Shown here: one piece after another, positions 32,643 through 43,618 of the stretch
How positions within the stretch are numbered: position 1 is the stretch's first letter
Layout of the letters: every line of letters begins with the position of its first letter
Origin: Limnanthes douglasii subsp. nivea
Lineage: Eukaryota; Streptophyta; Magnoliopsida; Brassicales; Limnanthaceae
Direction: 5' to 3'
DNA length: 64,000 nucleotides
Assembly (NCBI GenBank): GCA_036936605.1
Contig: JAUPFV010000002.1
Span: 163,300,813 to 163,364,812, forward strand
Notes under the pieces: generated by a model
Told to the model about the DNA's origin: nothing
The model's input: the letters and a program-made list of their open reading frames with translations, nothing else
The model's database searches: none
Made by a program: the position numbers and the translations under genes

Positions 32643-32991
32643 CCAAGTGTAAAAACGGTTTGTGGTTGTGTTTCCTGTTTACCATTGTAAATTTCAAATA
32701 ACCGGGTAGCTCTAAGACCGATATTTCCCTTAAACAGAACGAACTCCAGCATTTTTTCGATGAACATTCTCGGCGCTTCTTAACATACCCCGGTTTGGGG
32801 TTAGGGTTGTAAACCTCGTGCCTGTCGCACCTAAAATACATCGTAGGCGTTTTCCCACTTTTGCAATCATCTTCGTCTTCACTACGTAATACAATGAATC
32901 CTATCTTTTTGCTTTCGCATTCGACCCATATAACCAAATCGGGTTTGGTGTACAAGGTATCTGTAGTAAAAATTTTGGTGTCATCCACCAT
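32643..32991 (-). pseudogene. MULE transposase, N-terminal FAR1-type DNA-binding domain
   Basis: Starts MVDDTKIFTTDTLY at 32991. It has the FAR1-type zinc-binding pattern: IGFIVLRSEDEDD, YFRCDRHEVYN, ECSSKKCWSSFCLREI, LKFTMVNRKHNHKPF, including the diagnostic HNH end. The frame is open from 32991 to the insertion point at 32642. Exactly there the composite element begins; the coding sequence continues at 24395 with GHSRAARL. This is the DNA-binding half that recognises the terminal repeats, and it lies 600 bp inside the right border. Confidence 0.88.
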
Positions 32992-32999
32992 CGAACATG

Positions 33000-33607
33000 G
33001 TATGTGCTAATGGTATGTGCTAATTATGTCAAATGGTATGTGCTATTTATGTAAAAGCATCCTTAATTTTAATTAAGCCAGTCACCCAATTATCCTCCAA
33101 TGAAAAAAGTAGGCTAAAATTAACATGTCAAAATCGCGAAATTGATCCTAGTGATTTCAACAAAATCACGAAATGGTCCCTTGTGATTTTGACAAAATCG
33201 CGAAGAGTGTGTACGCAATCATGTCAAAATCTCGAAAACCCACTTCGCGATTTTGACAAAAAACATGCAATTTTGCGAATTCTGGTTCGCAATTCATCAC
33301 TTTTAGAGCGTAATGTGTTCGAGAATCGAATTGATAGTAGAAAAAACTCGAAAAATACCCAAGCTTGGGTTTCGAGATGGTCCGTCAAAGGCTCCTCCTC
33401 CTTCGACGCAAAATCATCAATATTGTAGCTAAATTCATCATTCAAGTTACTCAAAATCATGGATTTGTGTGTTTTTTTAGGATATTAGATTAGTTAGAGA
33501 GAGAAAGCTATAGGGAGAAGAAGAAGAAAAAGTTTTTTTTGTTAAAAAATTGGTTTTGTATATGAAGGGTATATTGGTCATTTAAAAAAAACATAAAATA
33601 TGATTTT
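33000..33607. other. MULE transposase leader and subterminal region
   Basis: Between the transposase start and the right border are scattered repeats of TCGCGATTTTGACAAAA and AAAATCGCGAA (33130-33300), with no supported ORF. Related GCGAAC-type motifs lie near the other borders (17110-17180, 21840-21990). Confidence 0.5.
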
Positions 33608-33651
33608 GGGGTCTCATTATAGCCAAAAGGTGTCCCAATATAGCCTTGCCC
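33608..33651. repeat. MULE terminal repeat block, right
   Basis: GGGGTCTCATTATAGCC, then AAAAGGTGTCCCAATATAGC ending CTTGCCC. Its reverse complement matches the left blocks at 16660-16708 and 20838-20905. Confidence 0.65.
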
Positions 33652-33655
33652 GTAA

Positions 33656-34485
33656 AACAAAGCATAATAAGACCAAGCACATAAGACAATATTTAAAGTG
33701 GTTTGGATTGTGAAGAAATCATATATCTAAAGACAATATACATTCTTTTATATACAAGTAAGTTAGAGAAACACTATAAAAAACAAATGACATCATTTTT
33801 TGTAAAAACAATGACATGATTCAGAGAACGTTGTCTTCAGTTTTTATCCATCACCTTACTTATCTCTCAAAATACCTAAAACTAACTCTCACTCTTTTAG
33901 GAAATATGCTGCTAACGTAATTGCACCACCACAGTCACGACATGTCACATCACACCGGACATTGTATAATAATATCTTCTTCTATTTCAAGGTTTAAGAG
34001 AAACCCTAATTTTTCATGAGATGCTCCAAATTAAAGCCCATTGATCAACAACTAAAATAACTTCTATTATTCTAATATAGGAAACCTCATAAATAAAAAA
34101 TCCTAATTAATATAGAAGACCAAATTTATATAGGAAGAGCCAATTAATATAGGAGACATAGTAAAATAGAACACTCAGCTTTGGTCCAGTTATCGTGCTA
34201 TGGTCTAGCTCGCTTCAGATTATAGTGGTGCTTCAGATCAGCTCACTTACGACCATTATGCATCGGCTCAACACATGTTTCTTTCGACATAATAGTCCCT
34301 TGTGTTGACAACTTCTCTCAACCCTTAGGATCCAGCAGATGTCTCCGACCGTAAGTTACAACTCAAGCTTCACCGAGAGAGTTTTAATAGTTTTTGCCTT
34401 TACATTTCTTCGATATATTCAATTATTCTCATATAGTTTTACGTAATTACTTCTGTTGACAAGTTACTTCTAGCCTACACGTAAC
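33656..34485 (-). repeat. Probable copia 3' LTR and adjacent unassigned DNA
   Basis: On the minus strand the polypurine-like CCTAGGTGGAGAAT (34500-34487) is followed by TGTTACGTG at 34486, the usual TG-starting copia LTR. Its other end cannot be placed; the AT-rich sequence down to the MULE border holds no ORF. Confidence 0.5.
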
Positions 34486-34486
34486 A

Positions 34487-35560
34487 ATTCTCCACCTAGG
34501 GTTATATTAACTCTAGTATCTGTTGCATATAATATTCTACTCTTTATTGACCAGCTCACCTGCATCCTAGACTTGCACCACTCTCATGCAGCTCGTGAGA
34601 TTTGAAATTGGTAATACCTTGGCCAGAGTATCAGAAGGATTTTTCTTACTAGCAATCTTAGACATATTCAATTTCTCATTCTCCATCACATCTAAGATGA
34701 AGTGTAACCTAATGTCTACATGTTTAGTTTCGTCATAGAACTTTAGATTCTTTATTAAATGAAGAGCACTAATGTTATCATTAGGCAAATCACATCTTGC
34801 TCCACACTAGTTAGTTCACTCAACAATATCCCTTCATCCAAATAACTTCCTTCATGGCTCCCTAGCATCCATATAATTAAATTGTATAGACGATAGCGCA
34901 ACAAACTTCTCTATACATGACTCTTAGCTAATCACTCTTCCAAGAAAAATAAATAGATACCTAAAGTAGGATTCATTGTTTTAAGGCAACCTGCATAATC
35001 AGTTTCCACGTACACTCTCAGTACTATATCACCCGTATCATTCTGATTATAACACAACCCTATAGTAGGCAAGCCTTTCAAGTATCTTATAAGCCACTTG
35101 ATTGAATGCTAGTGCGACATTCCCAGATTTCATATGAATCTACTCAAAACACTTACAATGTAGGAAATATCAGGTCTTAGTTGGTATCTCCAGCATATAC
35201 TTCATATTTTCTATTTCAGTTGGTGCTTGAGTGACACTGATTTTGAATTAGGAACCAATATGAGTTCCAACCGCTTTTACTTTGGACATCTAGAACTTTC
35301 TTAGAATTTATATATATATTCTCGTTAGACAAGAATAAATACCCTTTTAGACTATTCCTATTGATCTCAACACCAAGTATCATCTTAGCCTCTCACATAT
35401 TCTTAAGCTCAAACTCTTCTTTCAGATGAGTCTTTACCGCTTCATTTTCCTCCTACCTTTTCCAGCTATTAGTATGTCATCCATATACAATAACAATAAG
35501 ACTCGTCTCTCCATGTGTATTACTCCATTCTAATAGACAAAATTAACGTAGCACCTACTG
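34487..35560 (-). pseudogene. Ty1/copia RT-RNase H fragment
   Basis: On the minus strand, near 35486-35475, LLLLYMDDILIAGKG gives the copia RT catalytic YMDD. Further on, near 34900, VALSSI and then 34788-34567 DNISALHLIKNLKFYDETKH, VDIRLHFI and LAKVLP are the copia RNase H end. The stop lies just before the polypurine tract and LTR start at 34486. Upstream gag, protease and integrase are absent: the right side is replaced by the LTR of element A near 35560. Frames between 34790 and 35470 are broken. Confidence 0.82.
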
Positions 35561-35957
35561 ATAAGAGTTTGTATGATAAGTTATATAGTTTTATGGGAGA
35601 TTTAGACTTTTATGTAAAAGTAAAAGACTAGAATGCAATAATACCTCTTATATAACAAACTTTGTTAAAATTAAGTCCTTGCGCCTATATATAACGACCA
35701 AGTCTGATATGAAATGGATTCAAACTTTTGATCAAACTACTTTTTACTTCTTAAATTTCTCTCTATACTAGTTACTTTCTACTATTTCTCTCTACAAAAC
35801 AGATTAATACCACATCAAATTAGTGACTCTGTTAGGGACCTTTTTCAATTGGTACCTCGTTTTTCTTGATAAAAAACCGTAAACGATTGCTTTTCTTGTT
35901 TCATTTTGACGGTTCTTGCTCGATTACCTAAAGCTATTTTAATCGAAAATAGAGCCA

Positions 35958-36950
35958 ATGAATGAAAACAAACTTATGGTTCGAAAAGCAGTTGATACAT
36001 TAAAGCATGATTTACAAGGAGAGAAAGGTAAGAATGATGAGTCAATATCAGCTCAACAGACTCAATCGGATATTAAAATGCGAATGAACCAGTTATTAGA
36101 TAAGATCACAACTCTGAATGAAAGATATGATCGAAGATAGCAGGATCTTATCTAGTAACACGATTCCGAAGGGATCCATTTCTATTTAAGATATTTTGAT
36201 ACAGCATTCCGAATGCAATTGGTGGGAAGTAAAGAGATGCAGACCAATGGAGATACATTAATACAGTGCAAAGAAGCAGTGGGAGAGAAACTTAAGGACT
36301 ATACTAAGAGATTTGTGTTAACTAAAGCTAGTTTGGATAATGGTGGAGAGTTGGTAGCAATGGCATCATTTCGACAAAGATTTTTATCAAGAGACTTAGC
36401 TAATGAAACAACGAAACAAAGAGCTTTGACCCTTGGAACGTTGATGGATCAAGTGGAGGATCAAATTAAGGTAGAAGAATCGACTAGAGTTTGAGGAGTT
36501 GTTGGGTCCGGTCAAAAGAGTTCAGGATATGTGCTAAATAATCAAGGGCAGTCTTCGAACTCAGCCTAACCAACGCGCCCAAGGAACAATAATAATTTTC
36601 CTCTTCGATATTGAGGGTATTCAACTAATTCCACGGGGTATCAGTTTCAGAGACCAATGCCCAATAAATGGATAAGTCCAGAGTACTATGGTGATTTAAC
36701 TGAAAATGTTGCTGCTATCTATGAAATGGAAAAAGCATACATGAATTTTAAAAAGCACGCTCTAATAAATAAGCCAAAAGAAGAACGTAATAACAGATTT
36801 TGTAAATACCACAATGACATCAGACATGATACAACAAACTATATTATTTTGAAAAAGGAGGTGCAAACTCTGATTGGAAATGGTAAGTTGTTAGCCTTTG
36901 TTAAACGGCATAGCAATACATCAAAATCTCATGTTGCAAAGACTTCGTAG
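35958..36950 (+). pseudogene. Tat-A gag
   Basis: MNENKLMVRKAVDTLKHDLQ begins a charged helical N-terminus at 35958 (stop at 36140). The gag core remnant follows at 36213-36494 (VGEKLKDYTKRFVLTKASL, TLMDQVEDQIKVEE). The Tat-type zinc-like block is RFCKYHNDIRHDTTNYIIL followed by VQTLIGNGKLLAFVKRH (36800-36910), where the usual GH..T..C pattern has lost the final Cys (Ile/Tyr). Three stops separate these pieces. Much of the gag core, including the KYDG-type start, is missing. Confidence 0.75.
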
Positions 36951-36982
36951 GTGACGAATCCGAATTCATTGGCAGAAAATCT

Positions 36983-37680
36983 ATGATTTTGGATTCTAAG
37001 TTTGATGATTTTGATGTTGCATCAAAATATTTAGATACAAATCTAGATCGACTGATTCTGATGGCAGTGGATGACCAAGTAAAACAAGGCCTAGTTCGAA
37101 GTCTATGTGAATACTTTGAGTCGTTGGCAGTTTTTAGAAGAGACATTATGGCTAGAAATACTGATACTTATAGAAAGAGGCATGTGGTGAGCTTGTCTAC
37201 TTAAATAGAAGGAGGGTTGTCTACTCATTTTTATGGTAAGAGAGAAGTCCATTTTTTTTATGAAGACGATTTGAGAGGCACTGCAGGTCCTCATGAAGAT
37301 GCGGTAGTTATTGGAGCAGAGGTAGCTGGTGTGAGAATTCAACGCGTTCTAATAGATACTAGGAACTTTGCAAATGTTCTTTTCAAATCAACATATGATA
37401 GAATACGAAACCCTCTTCGAATTTCCCAATCAGAACGTACTATAATTGGATTCATAAAAGTGACGACTCACGTAATTGAGGAATTTGAAGGTGAAGTATG
37501 TTTGGGAAAGGGACCTTTTAGAAAGAAGGTTCAGGTTTTATTCATGGTGGTGGATTGTTTGACCAACTATAACGCCATTCTCAGGAGATCTTGGCTTTCG
37601 AATACTGTGTGCAGTTGTATCTACCGTCCTCCAATGCTTAAAGTATGTCATCGGAGACCGTGCAGGTGTTGTCTGAAGTG
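36983..37680 (+). pseudogene. Tat-A protease
   Basis: The aspartic protease domain is seen as FFYEDDLRGTAGPHEDAVV, VRIQRVLIDTRNFANVLF (the active site, expected as DTGSSAN; Gly-Ser-Ser is Arg-Asn-Phe here, so the site is destroyed), RTIIGF, VQVLFMVVDCLTNYNAIL and RRSWLS. The stop before ATAGAAGG at 37204 and a frame change at 37680 separate it from gag and RT. Confidence 0.8.
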
Positions 37681-37899
37681 ATCAGAAAATTGCTAGAGAA
37701 TGTTATGCCACCGCTCTTCGGATCCGAGGGTAAGCAGTGGAGATAAAATGATTGAATAACAATCAAGGGGTTCACCTTGGAGGAAGAGGAGGGGATTGAT
37801 GATCCAAGGGAAACCTCGGGTTCTTTAACAGTATGGGAAAGTATAGAACAACATGTTCTTTTCTGATGAGAAAATACTTCGAATAGGAACCTTACGACA

Positions 37900-38700
37900 G
37901 TAGTTGTTGGAGTTTGTGTTTCACAATTTGGATGTTTTCGCTTGGAAAATAGAGGATGTTGTAGGAGTTCCAATTGAGGTAATATGTCACAGCCTAACGA
38001 TTAATCCGAAAGTTAAACCTGTTATACAAAAAAGATTTGCTTTTTTTAGAAAGTAAAGGCTATTGTTTCTGAGGTGAATCGTTTGTCAAGGGTTGTACAT
38101 ATAAGGGAGTCACAATATACCTTATGGACAGCAAAGCCAGTGGTGTTTGAAAAGAATAATGGGAAATGGAGGATGTGCATCGACTTCACAGATCGAAAAC
38201 GAGCTTGTCCAAAAGATCCATTTCCAGTTCCTCGAATAGACCAATTGATTGATTCCACTTTAGGAAACAAATTTTTGTCTTTTATGGATGCCTTTCCATG
38301 GTATAATCATATTCAAATAGATCCAAAGGATCAAGAGAGCACTACCTTCATCACAGACCGAGGCTTGCATTGTTATAGGGTTAGCCCTTTGGTTTAAAAA
38401 TGTTAGAGCAACATATCAAAGGTTAATGAATAAAGCCGTCGCTTCTCTTATCAGAAGAAACATGAAGGTGTATATTGAAGACGTGTTGGTCAAGAGTATA
38501 ACATATGAGGGGACCTTTATGTATTTAAGAGCTATCAGATTGAAGCTAAATCCTGAGAAGTAAGTGTACTTTTGGAGTTCGATCAGGAAAATTCTTGGAG
38601 TATATCATTACTGAAAAAAGGATATAAGTTGATAAAACAAAACAAAAGGCTTTGGTATCAATGACATTGCCTCGAACTGTCAAAGAAGTGAAAAGTTTAA
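37900..38700 (+). pseudogene. Tat-A reverse transcriptase
   Basis: Blocks in order: NLDVFAWKIEDVVGVP and VICHSLTINPKVKPV (37900-38010), KPVVFEKNNGKWRMCIDFTD, ACPKDPFPVPRIDQLID, FLSFMDAFPWYNHIQI (38150-38320), then after a break RATYQRLMNKAV and the catalytic block YIEDVLVKS at 38471-38497. The YxDD motif is YIED, so one catalytic Asp is Glu. At least three frameshifts are present. Confidence 0.82.
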
Positions 38701-38712
38701 CAGAAAGGTTAG

Positions 38713-39690
38713 TTGCTCTTAATAGATTCATTTCTAGATCTTCTGATAAAAAATTTCCCTTTTTTTCATGTGTTACGAAGACTAAATAAGTTTGGGTGGA
38801 CCTCGGAATGTGAAGCAACATTATCAAACATTAAGGAATTATTATCATCACCAGAGGTACTATCCAAGCCTCGGATTGGAGAACAACTCTGCTTGTATAT
38901 TGTAGTATCCGATGTCGCAGTAAGTGTTCTTTTAATAAGTGAAGATTCGAGAATTTCGAAGCCAGTGGATTATGTCAACAAGAGTTTAGTGGCAACAGAG
39001 AAAATGTATTTGAAGCTAGAAAAATTGGTTTTGGCTTTAGTGGTGGCTGCTAGGAAAATGCGCCATTATTTTCAAGCTCACACTGTTGAGGTTCGAACTT
39101 TGTTCCCACTGAAAAAAGTTTTACAACACCTCGATATATCTGGGAGGATGACCAAATGGTCAGTCGAGCTGGGAGACTTTGATATTATTTTTGCTCCTCA
39201 GACAGCTATCAAGGCCCAAGCCTTAACTTATTTTCTGGTTGAGTTCTACTCAAGTAGATGATACGAAGAGATAAACAAGGAAGTATTGCCAAGAAGCTCA
39301 ATGTGTATAGTTCGAACTGATGGAGGATCTAGCATTTTAGGAAGCAGTGAAAGAGTTCAACTAATTGCTCCATCTAGGGAAACGATGTTTGAAACCATTA
39401 AATTCGCTTTTCATGCATCGAATCACAAAGATGAATATGAAGCAACATTAGCTGGTTTAAGGCTTGCGAAGATTTGTGGGGCAACTGTGGTTTGTTTAGA
39501 AACAAATTCTCAATTAGTAGCAAATCAGGTGGTCGGTGGTTCGAAAGCTAAAAATGATCACTCAAGTTTGTACCTTCGAGAGCTATGAAATCTGAGTATT
39601 CTGTTTGACCATGTTACTATAGAGCATATTAGTCGAGGAGACAACACAGTTGCTGATTCTTTTGCAACTGTCGCTTACATAGAAGAGTAT
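38713..39690 (+). pseudogene. Tat-A tandem RNases H (retroviral-type plus archaeal-type)
   Basis: First RNase H: LCLYIVVSDVAVSVLLISED, VDYVNKSLVATEKMYLKLEK, AHTVEVRTLFPL, MTKWSVELGDFDIIF (38885-39190). Second, archaeal-type RNase H starting near 39307: VRTDGGSSILGSS, DEYEATLAGLRLAKICG, CLETNSQLVANQVVGG, then ISRGDNTVADSFATV near 39630-39680 in the next frame. Two RNases H in a row occur in Tat-lineage gypsy elements. In the first domain the expected D-A-S start is DVA, and the second keeps its D and E positions. Confidence 0.82.
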
Positions 39691-40129
39691 CCTTGGATTT
39701 TGTTACATGAAAGTCCTTCTATTCTAACCCGATTAGAGCAATGTAAATATGTAGAAGAAGTTTTTGTCACACCAGATGCAATACAATGTGATTGGAGGAT
39801 TGATATCATGAACATCTTGTTAAAAAGGATGTTGCCCCAAGATGTGCAATTGGCTAAGAGGTTGAAGCGTAAAGCGCATGGCTATATTGTGTTAGATGGA
39901 GTTTTATATAGGAAATCGTTGAGTAGGACATTATTGCAAACAAGAGTCACATGAGATTTTGTCAAAATTACATGATAATGAGGGTTCAACACATTATGGG
40001 TTCAAGACATTGACACGTCGAGTTTTGTTGGCAGGGTATTATTGGCCTTTGATCATGAACGACGCTAAGAGTTTAGTTCGAGGTTGTGATACTTGTCAAC
40101 GATTCGCCAATTCTATTCACAAACATGTA

Positions 40130-40768
40130 GTTCCAAAAATCAATAAAAATATTATAAAATCGAAACTTCAAATATTTTAAGACATTCAAATGTGATTAAA
40201 CATAAAAAATACTCTAACTAAACATAAAAAAACTCAAATATCATCATCAATTAAATTATCTTTCATCTCTTTGGTTATTTGCCTCATATAAATCCCACAT
40301 ATGAGGCAGCGTGCAGCGGAAGAACAAAAATAGATTTCGCGTGTCGCAATTCAATATTCAGTATAAAATGTGAATAACTTTTATCAATATAAATAAATGT
40401 ATTAAACATTTAATAAATCAGTATAATTCAGTATTTAGTTTATATTTAAGATAAGTTAGTGGTTTCGAGTTGAATGGTTTGAAAGCTGAATAGTAACCGT
40501 TACTTCAGACTCAGTTTACTTTACTTTTTACATAAAGTTTCAGTTCAATTATAGCAATTTAAGTAATTAAAATTAGTTTATATATAATAAAAACAATAAT
40601 AGATGTAGCCAATGGAATAACGTTTGCGACGCAATGTGACGCTACACCTCTGTAACGCCGTCGTGACGGGTGTTTTTTGGTTTGGACCGTTATGTGACTC
40701 GCAGTAACGATTTTTGAGGGTTATATGCCATCACGTGATGCGGTGGCGTCGTGTCGGCATTATTTAAA
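40130..40768. mobile_element. Unclassified AT-rich insertion in Tat-A integrase
   Basis: About 640 bp without coding similarity to integrase. It contains a 10-bp perfect hairpin (TGCCTCATAT at 40280-40289 with ATATGAGGCA at 40299-40308) and, near its right end, a GC-richer part with GTAACG/CGTTAC motifs (40615-40770) reminiscent of hAT-type ends. No clear terminal repeats or duplication, so the class is open. Confidence 0.4.
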
Positions 40769-41479
40769 ACTATGTGGTGGACTATTTTTCGAAGTGGGCA
40801 GAGGCTGAACCATTACCTCGAACAGAAGCCAAAGATGCTATTAAGGTCATCTTGAACAGTAATTTTTTGCCGCTTTGGGGTACATCAAAAAATTACCACG
40901 AATAACAGTCCCCAATTTAACAACAGAGAAATGGCTTCTTTTTGTGCTTTGAGGGGAATAACACAATGTTTTTCTATACATTTTCATCCCCAAGAAAATG
41001 GTCAGGTAGAGGTGAGAAATAATCTATTTTAGAAGGTCTAAAGAAGAATTTGACAGGGCATGTAGGGAAATGGCCTAACTATTTGCAAGAAGTATTATGG
41101 GCTTATCGAACAACATCTAGAGAGGCCACTAAATAAACTCCTTTTGTCTTGTTGTATGTAATGGATGTTGTTAGTCCTACAAAATCTATATTACTTTCTT
41201 ATAGCATAGTTCAGTATTCTGAGAACCTGAATCACGAAGCGAAAAGAACATATTTGGACTTCATTGAGGAAAAAAGAGCTAGAGCTCATCTGAATATGGT
41301 TCATTATTAGATTCTTATGAGGAGTACGTATAATTCGAAGGTAAAAAGAGGATATTTCAAAGTTGGTGATAAAGTTGTAAGGAAGTTATTCCTCCATACT
41401 AAGGAAAAGATCTTTGGCAAGATGACCCCGAATTGGGAAGGTCCCTATATGGTTGTAGAAATAACAATACTGGCTTCTT

Positions 41480-41585
41480 ATTGCCTTTTTTATGAGCAGG
41501 GGAAGATGCTTCAACATCATTCGAATATATTTATTGCCTTTTTGACGAGTAGGGGAAGATGTTTCAACATCATTCGAATATACAA
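41480..41585. repeat. 53-bp tandem duplication at the end of Tat-A pol
   Basis: Unit 41480-41532 (ATTGCCTTTTTTATGAGCAG start) is repeated at 41533-41585 with a few substitutions. It repeats GKMLQHHSNI-type codons as GRCFNIIRI in a shifted frame. Confidence 0.85.
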
Positions 41586-41834
41586 CATCTAAAATTGTAT
41601 TGAGAGTAATTACTTATTCTTAATATTTTTTAAGGATTGGCACACTCTTTCCTACCATGTTGGTCCGTGGAGGTTTTAATGAGGTGCTATGTAAATATTC
41701 GATATTATCAATAAAACTCTTTTTTAGCAAATGGTTGTTTGATTATAATTTTTTAAATTATTTTGGTAATTAGTCAAAGATTAATCATCTTTGAAGTTGA
41801 CCAAGGGTACCTATTCTGAAGTGTCATATACACT

Positions 41835-42140
41835 TTTCAAAGAAACAACTATTTTCGAAGTGTTACGTTCTTTAAACGCACTACTATTTTCGAATTGCTA
41901 CGTTCTTTAAACGAACTACCATTTTTGTTCTTTAACCGCACTACCATTTTTGTTCTTTAACTGCACTGTCATTTTCAATGTGATACGTTCTTTTAACGCA
42001 CTATCATTTTTGAAGTACTATGTTCTTTAAACGCACTACTATTTTCGAAGTGATAAGTTCGTTAAACACACTACCATTTTCAAAGTTCTACGTTCTTTAA
42101 ACGCACTACCATTTTCGAGGTGCTACGTTCGTTTAAACAC
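41835..42140. repeat. 35-bp minisatellite between pol and antisense ORF of Tat-A
   Basis: GTTCTTTAA-type landmarks (GTTCG in the last units) start at 41867, 41902, 41927, 41952, 41987, 42022, 42057, 42092 and 42127: 35-bp steps with two 25-bp shortened units. The core is GTTCTTTAAACGCACTACCA followed by TTTTCGAAGTGCTAC. Such arrays are usual at this place in Tat-type elements. Confidence 0.93.
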
Positions 42141-42488
42141 GATTTGTGTTAAAGGTAAAAAATTCGAAGTCTCATTGTAATGAGTATAATTGTTCGAAGT
42201 AAACATGCCTTATAAATAAATAATAACGAAATATTATTGCATTTATCCGATGACACACAAAAGGTTTTTAATGCTAAGTCAAAAAGCATTCAACAAAGTC
42301 AGGCCGTCCTACAACAAATGGATGACAGATTCAAAAAAAAGGAAAAAACAAAGTTATTTATCTTCAGAATTTTCATCGGTAGATTCTCTTTGGTCAGATG
42401 TATTGTCCTTAAATTTCGTCTTTTCGGACAAAGTAGTAGATACAGTATCAAAGGATTCACTGGAATTTTTTTTAATGGGAATTAGCTT

Positions 42489-43046
42489 CTAGAAGTTTGA
42501 AAGATCAACCTTTTGCTCCTCGACATTTTTGATGGCCGCTAGCATGTCCTTCCCATATTCGTTTTCAGCAACGACCACATCAAGTTTTTTCTCTTCATCG
42601 AAATGAATCTTGAGAGTATCCATGTCCTCTTTTAACCTTTTTTTCTCATCTTCACTCTTGTTTAGTGAAAGTTGAAGAGTAGAGTAATTTTGCTTCTCTT
42701 CAGATAACTCTTGAGCATGCTTAGATTTGAGCTGTTCTATCTCGTTTTTGTGAGAAGTATCAAGCTCTTCTGTCTCTTTCTTGTGCACAACTCTGACATA
42801 ATTTTTAAGATAAATGATTACTCTGATGAATTCTGATCTGGAAGATTGAAGTCCATGGAATTTCTTCTCCACGGTATCACCAAAGGTTTCTCTCATTTGT
42901 TTCTCAACGGCATCAATTTTATTTTGGCGAACCATTTCCTTCGCCATAGTCTCTAAGTGGCATAATTTTAAAACTACAGTTCCAAGGTTAGAAAATGCTT
43001 GGAGAGCAAGTGTAACATCTTCGGATGCCTCTTCGATAGGTATCAA
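42489..43046 (-). CDS. Tat-A antisense ORF, coiled-coil part
   Basis: 185 open codons on the minus strand. A helical N-part (VTLALQAFSNLGTVVLKLCH) is followed by a long coiled coil (ETEELDTSHKNEIEQLKSKH, LNKSEDEKKRLKEDMDTLKI) and ends VDLSNF. Downstream codons to about 42360 (PIKKNSSESFDTVSTTL) look like the original C-terminus after one stop. This is the C-terminal half of the reverse-strand gene of Tat-type elements; its N-terminal half lies at 43619-44519. No known catalytic motif. Met at 43046 is only the first in the open piece. Confidence 0.65.
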   Translation of the reverse strand: MIPIEEASEDVTLALQAFSNLGTVVLKLCHLETMAKEMVRQNKIDAVEKQMRETFGDTVEKKFHGLQSSRSEFIRVIIYLKNYVRVVHKKETEELDTSHKNEIEQLKSKHAQELSEEKQNYSTLQLSLNKSEDEKKRLKEDMDTLKIHFDEEKKLDVVVAENEYGKDMLAAIKNVEEQKVDLSNF

Positions 43047-43618
43047 TACTGGACTAGGGTAAGAGATAAGAGCAGAGGAAGATGGAGGCCAAGAGATCTC
43101 TGGCGAAGTTAATCGATGTTGATAAAGCTATCAAGATCAAAGTGATCGTCTCTTCAATCATTTTATGTGGCAGTCTCTCCTTGTTGATTGTTTTATTTTT
43201 GTTATCACCTTATTTTTGTTGATCTCCCACCATGATGATTTCATTAGCTTCGAAAGACACCATCTCTTGAGTAGTTTATACAACTTTCATTTTTCCCTTT
43301 TTTGTGGAGACTTTTTAGATGTGATTTTCTTTTTCTTCGAAGCAATTATCTTCTTCCTTTTTAAGGAAGACTCAACCTCTTCTCATTCTTTGATGGTGGG
43401 TAGGCTTTTTTCTATCGCTTTTCTCTTTTATTGTGGTTGCAGCGTCGGAAATTTTGAAGGGCTAGCACCAAATGTGCTAGCTGTTTTTTATTCTTTTTCC
43501 CATTTTTCCCTGAGGGAAGATGACTTACTGACCTATTCAGAACTTGAAGAAACACCTTACCATCAGACACCACTAGTCTTTTCACAACCAGAATTGGGTA
43601 TGGAGGTTCCATCAGATT

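Larger units (their letters stand above)
20840..33655. mobile_element. MULE with FAR1-MULE-OTU transposase, split by a nested insertion
   Basis: Border blocks at 20838-20905 and 33608-33651 are inverted relative to each other. Near the left border is a plus-strand SANT/Myb-like ORF; near the right border starts the minus-strand transposase, so the two converge as in MuDR. Without the 8,237-bp insertion at 24401-32637 the element is about 4.6 kb, a normal size for an autonomous MULE. A 9-bp target duplication could not be confirmed because the ends are degraded. Confidence 0.7.
39700..41595 (+). pseudogene. Tat-A integrase, interrupted
   Basis: The pre-finger and zinc finger lie at 39700-40125: AHGYIVLDGVLYRKSL, THYGFKTLTRRVLLAGYYWP, GCDTCQRFANSIHKH. 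An unrelated AT-rich block (about 40130-40768) replaces the next 40 or so residues, then the core resumes: VVDYFSKWAEAEPLPRTEA (40769), GQVEV-like GRGE near 41005, [17 protein letters not shown], and the C-terminal module YFKVGDKVVRKLF, FGKMTPNWEGPYMVVE (41350-41460). A 53-bp tandem duplication (41480-41585) closes the frame. The central Asp block is lost to frameshifts. Confidence 0.82.

Noticed and set aside
33656..34485. Host gene or promoter in the stretch right of the MULE
   Set aside because: No ORF or conserved motif; the best explanation is copia LTR and decayed sequence.
41835..42140. CRISPR-like 35-bp periodicity
   Set aside because: The whole 35 bp is repeated, with no spacer; it is a minisatellite in a Tat-type element.
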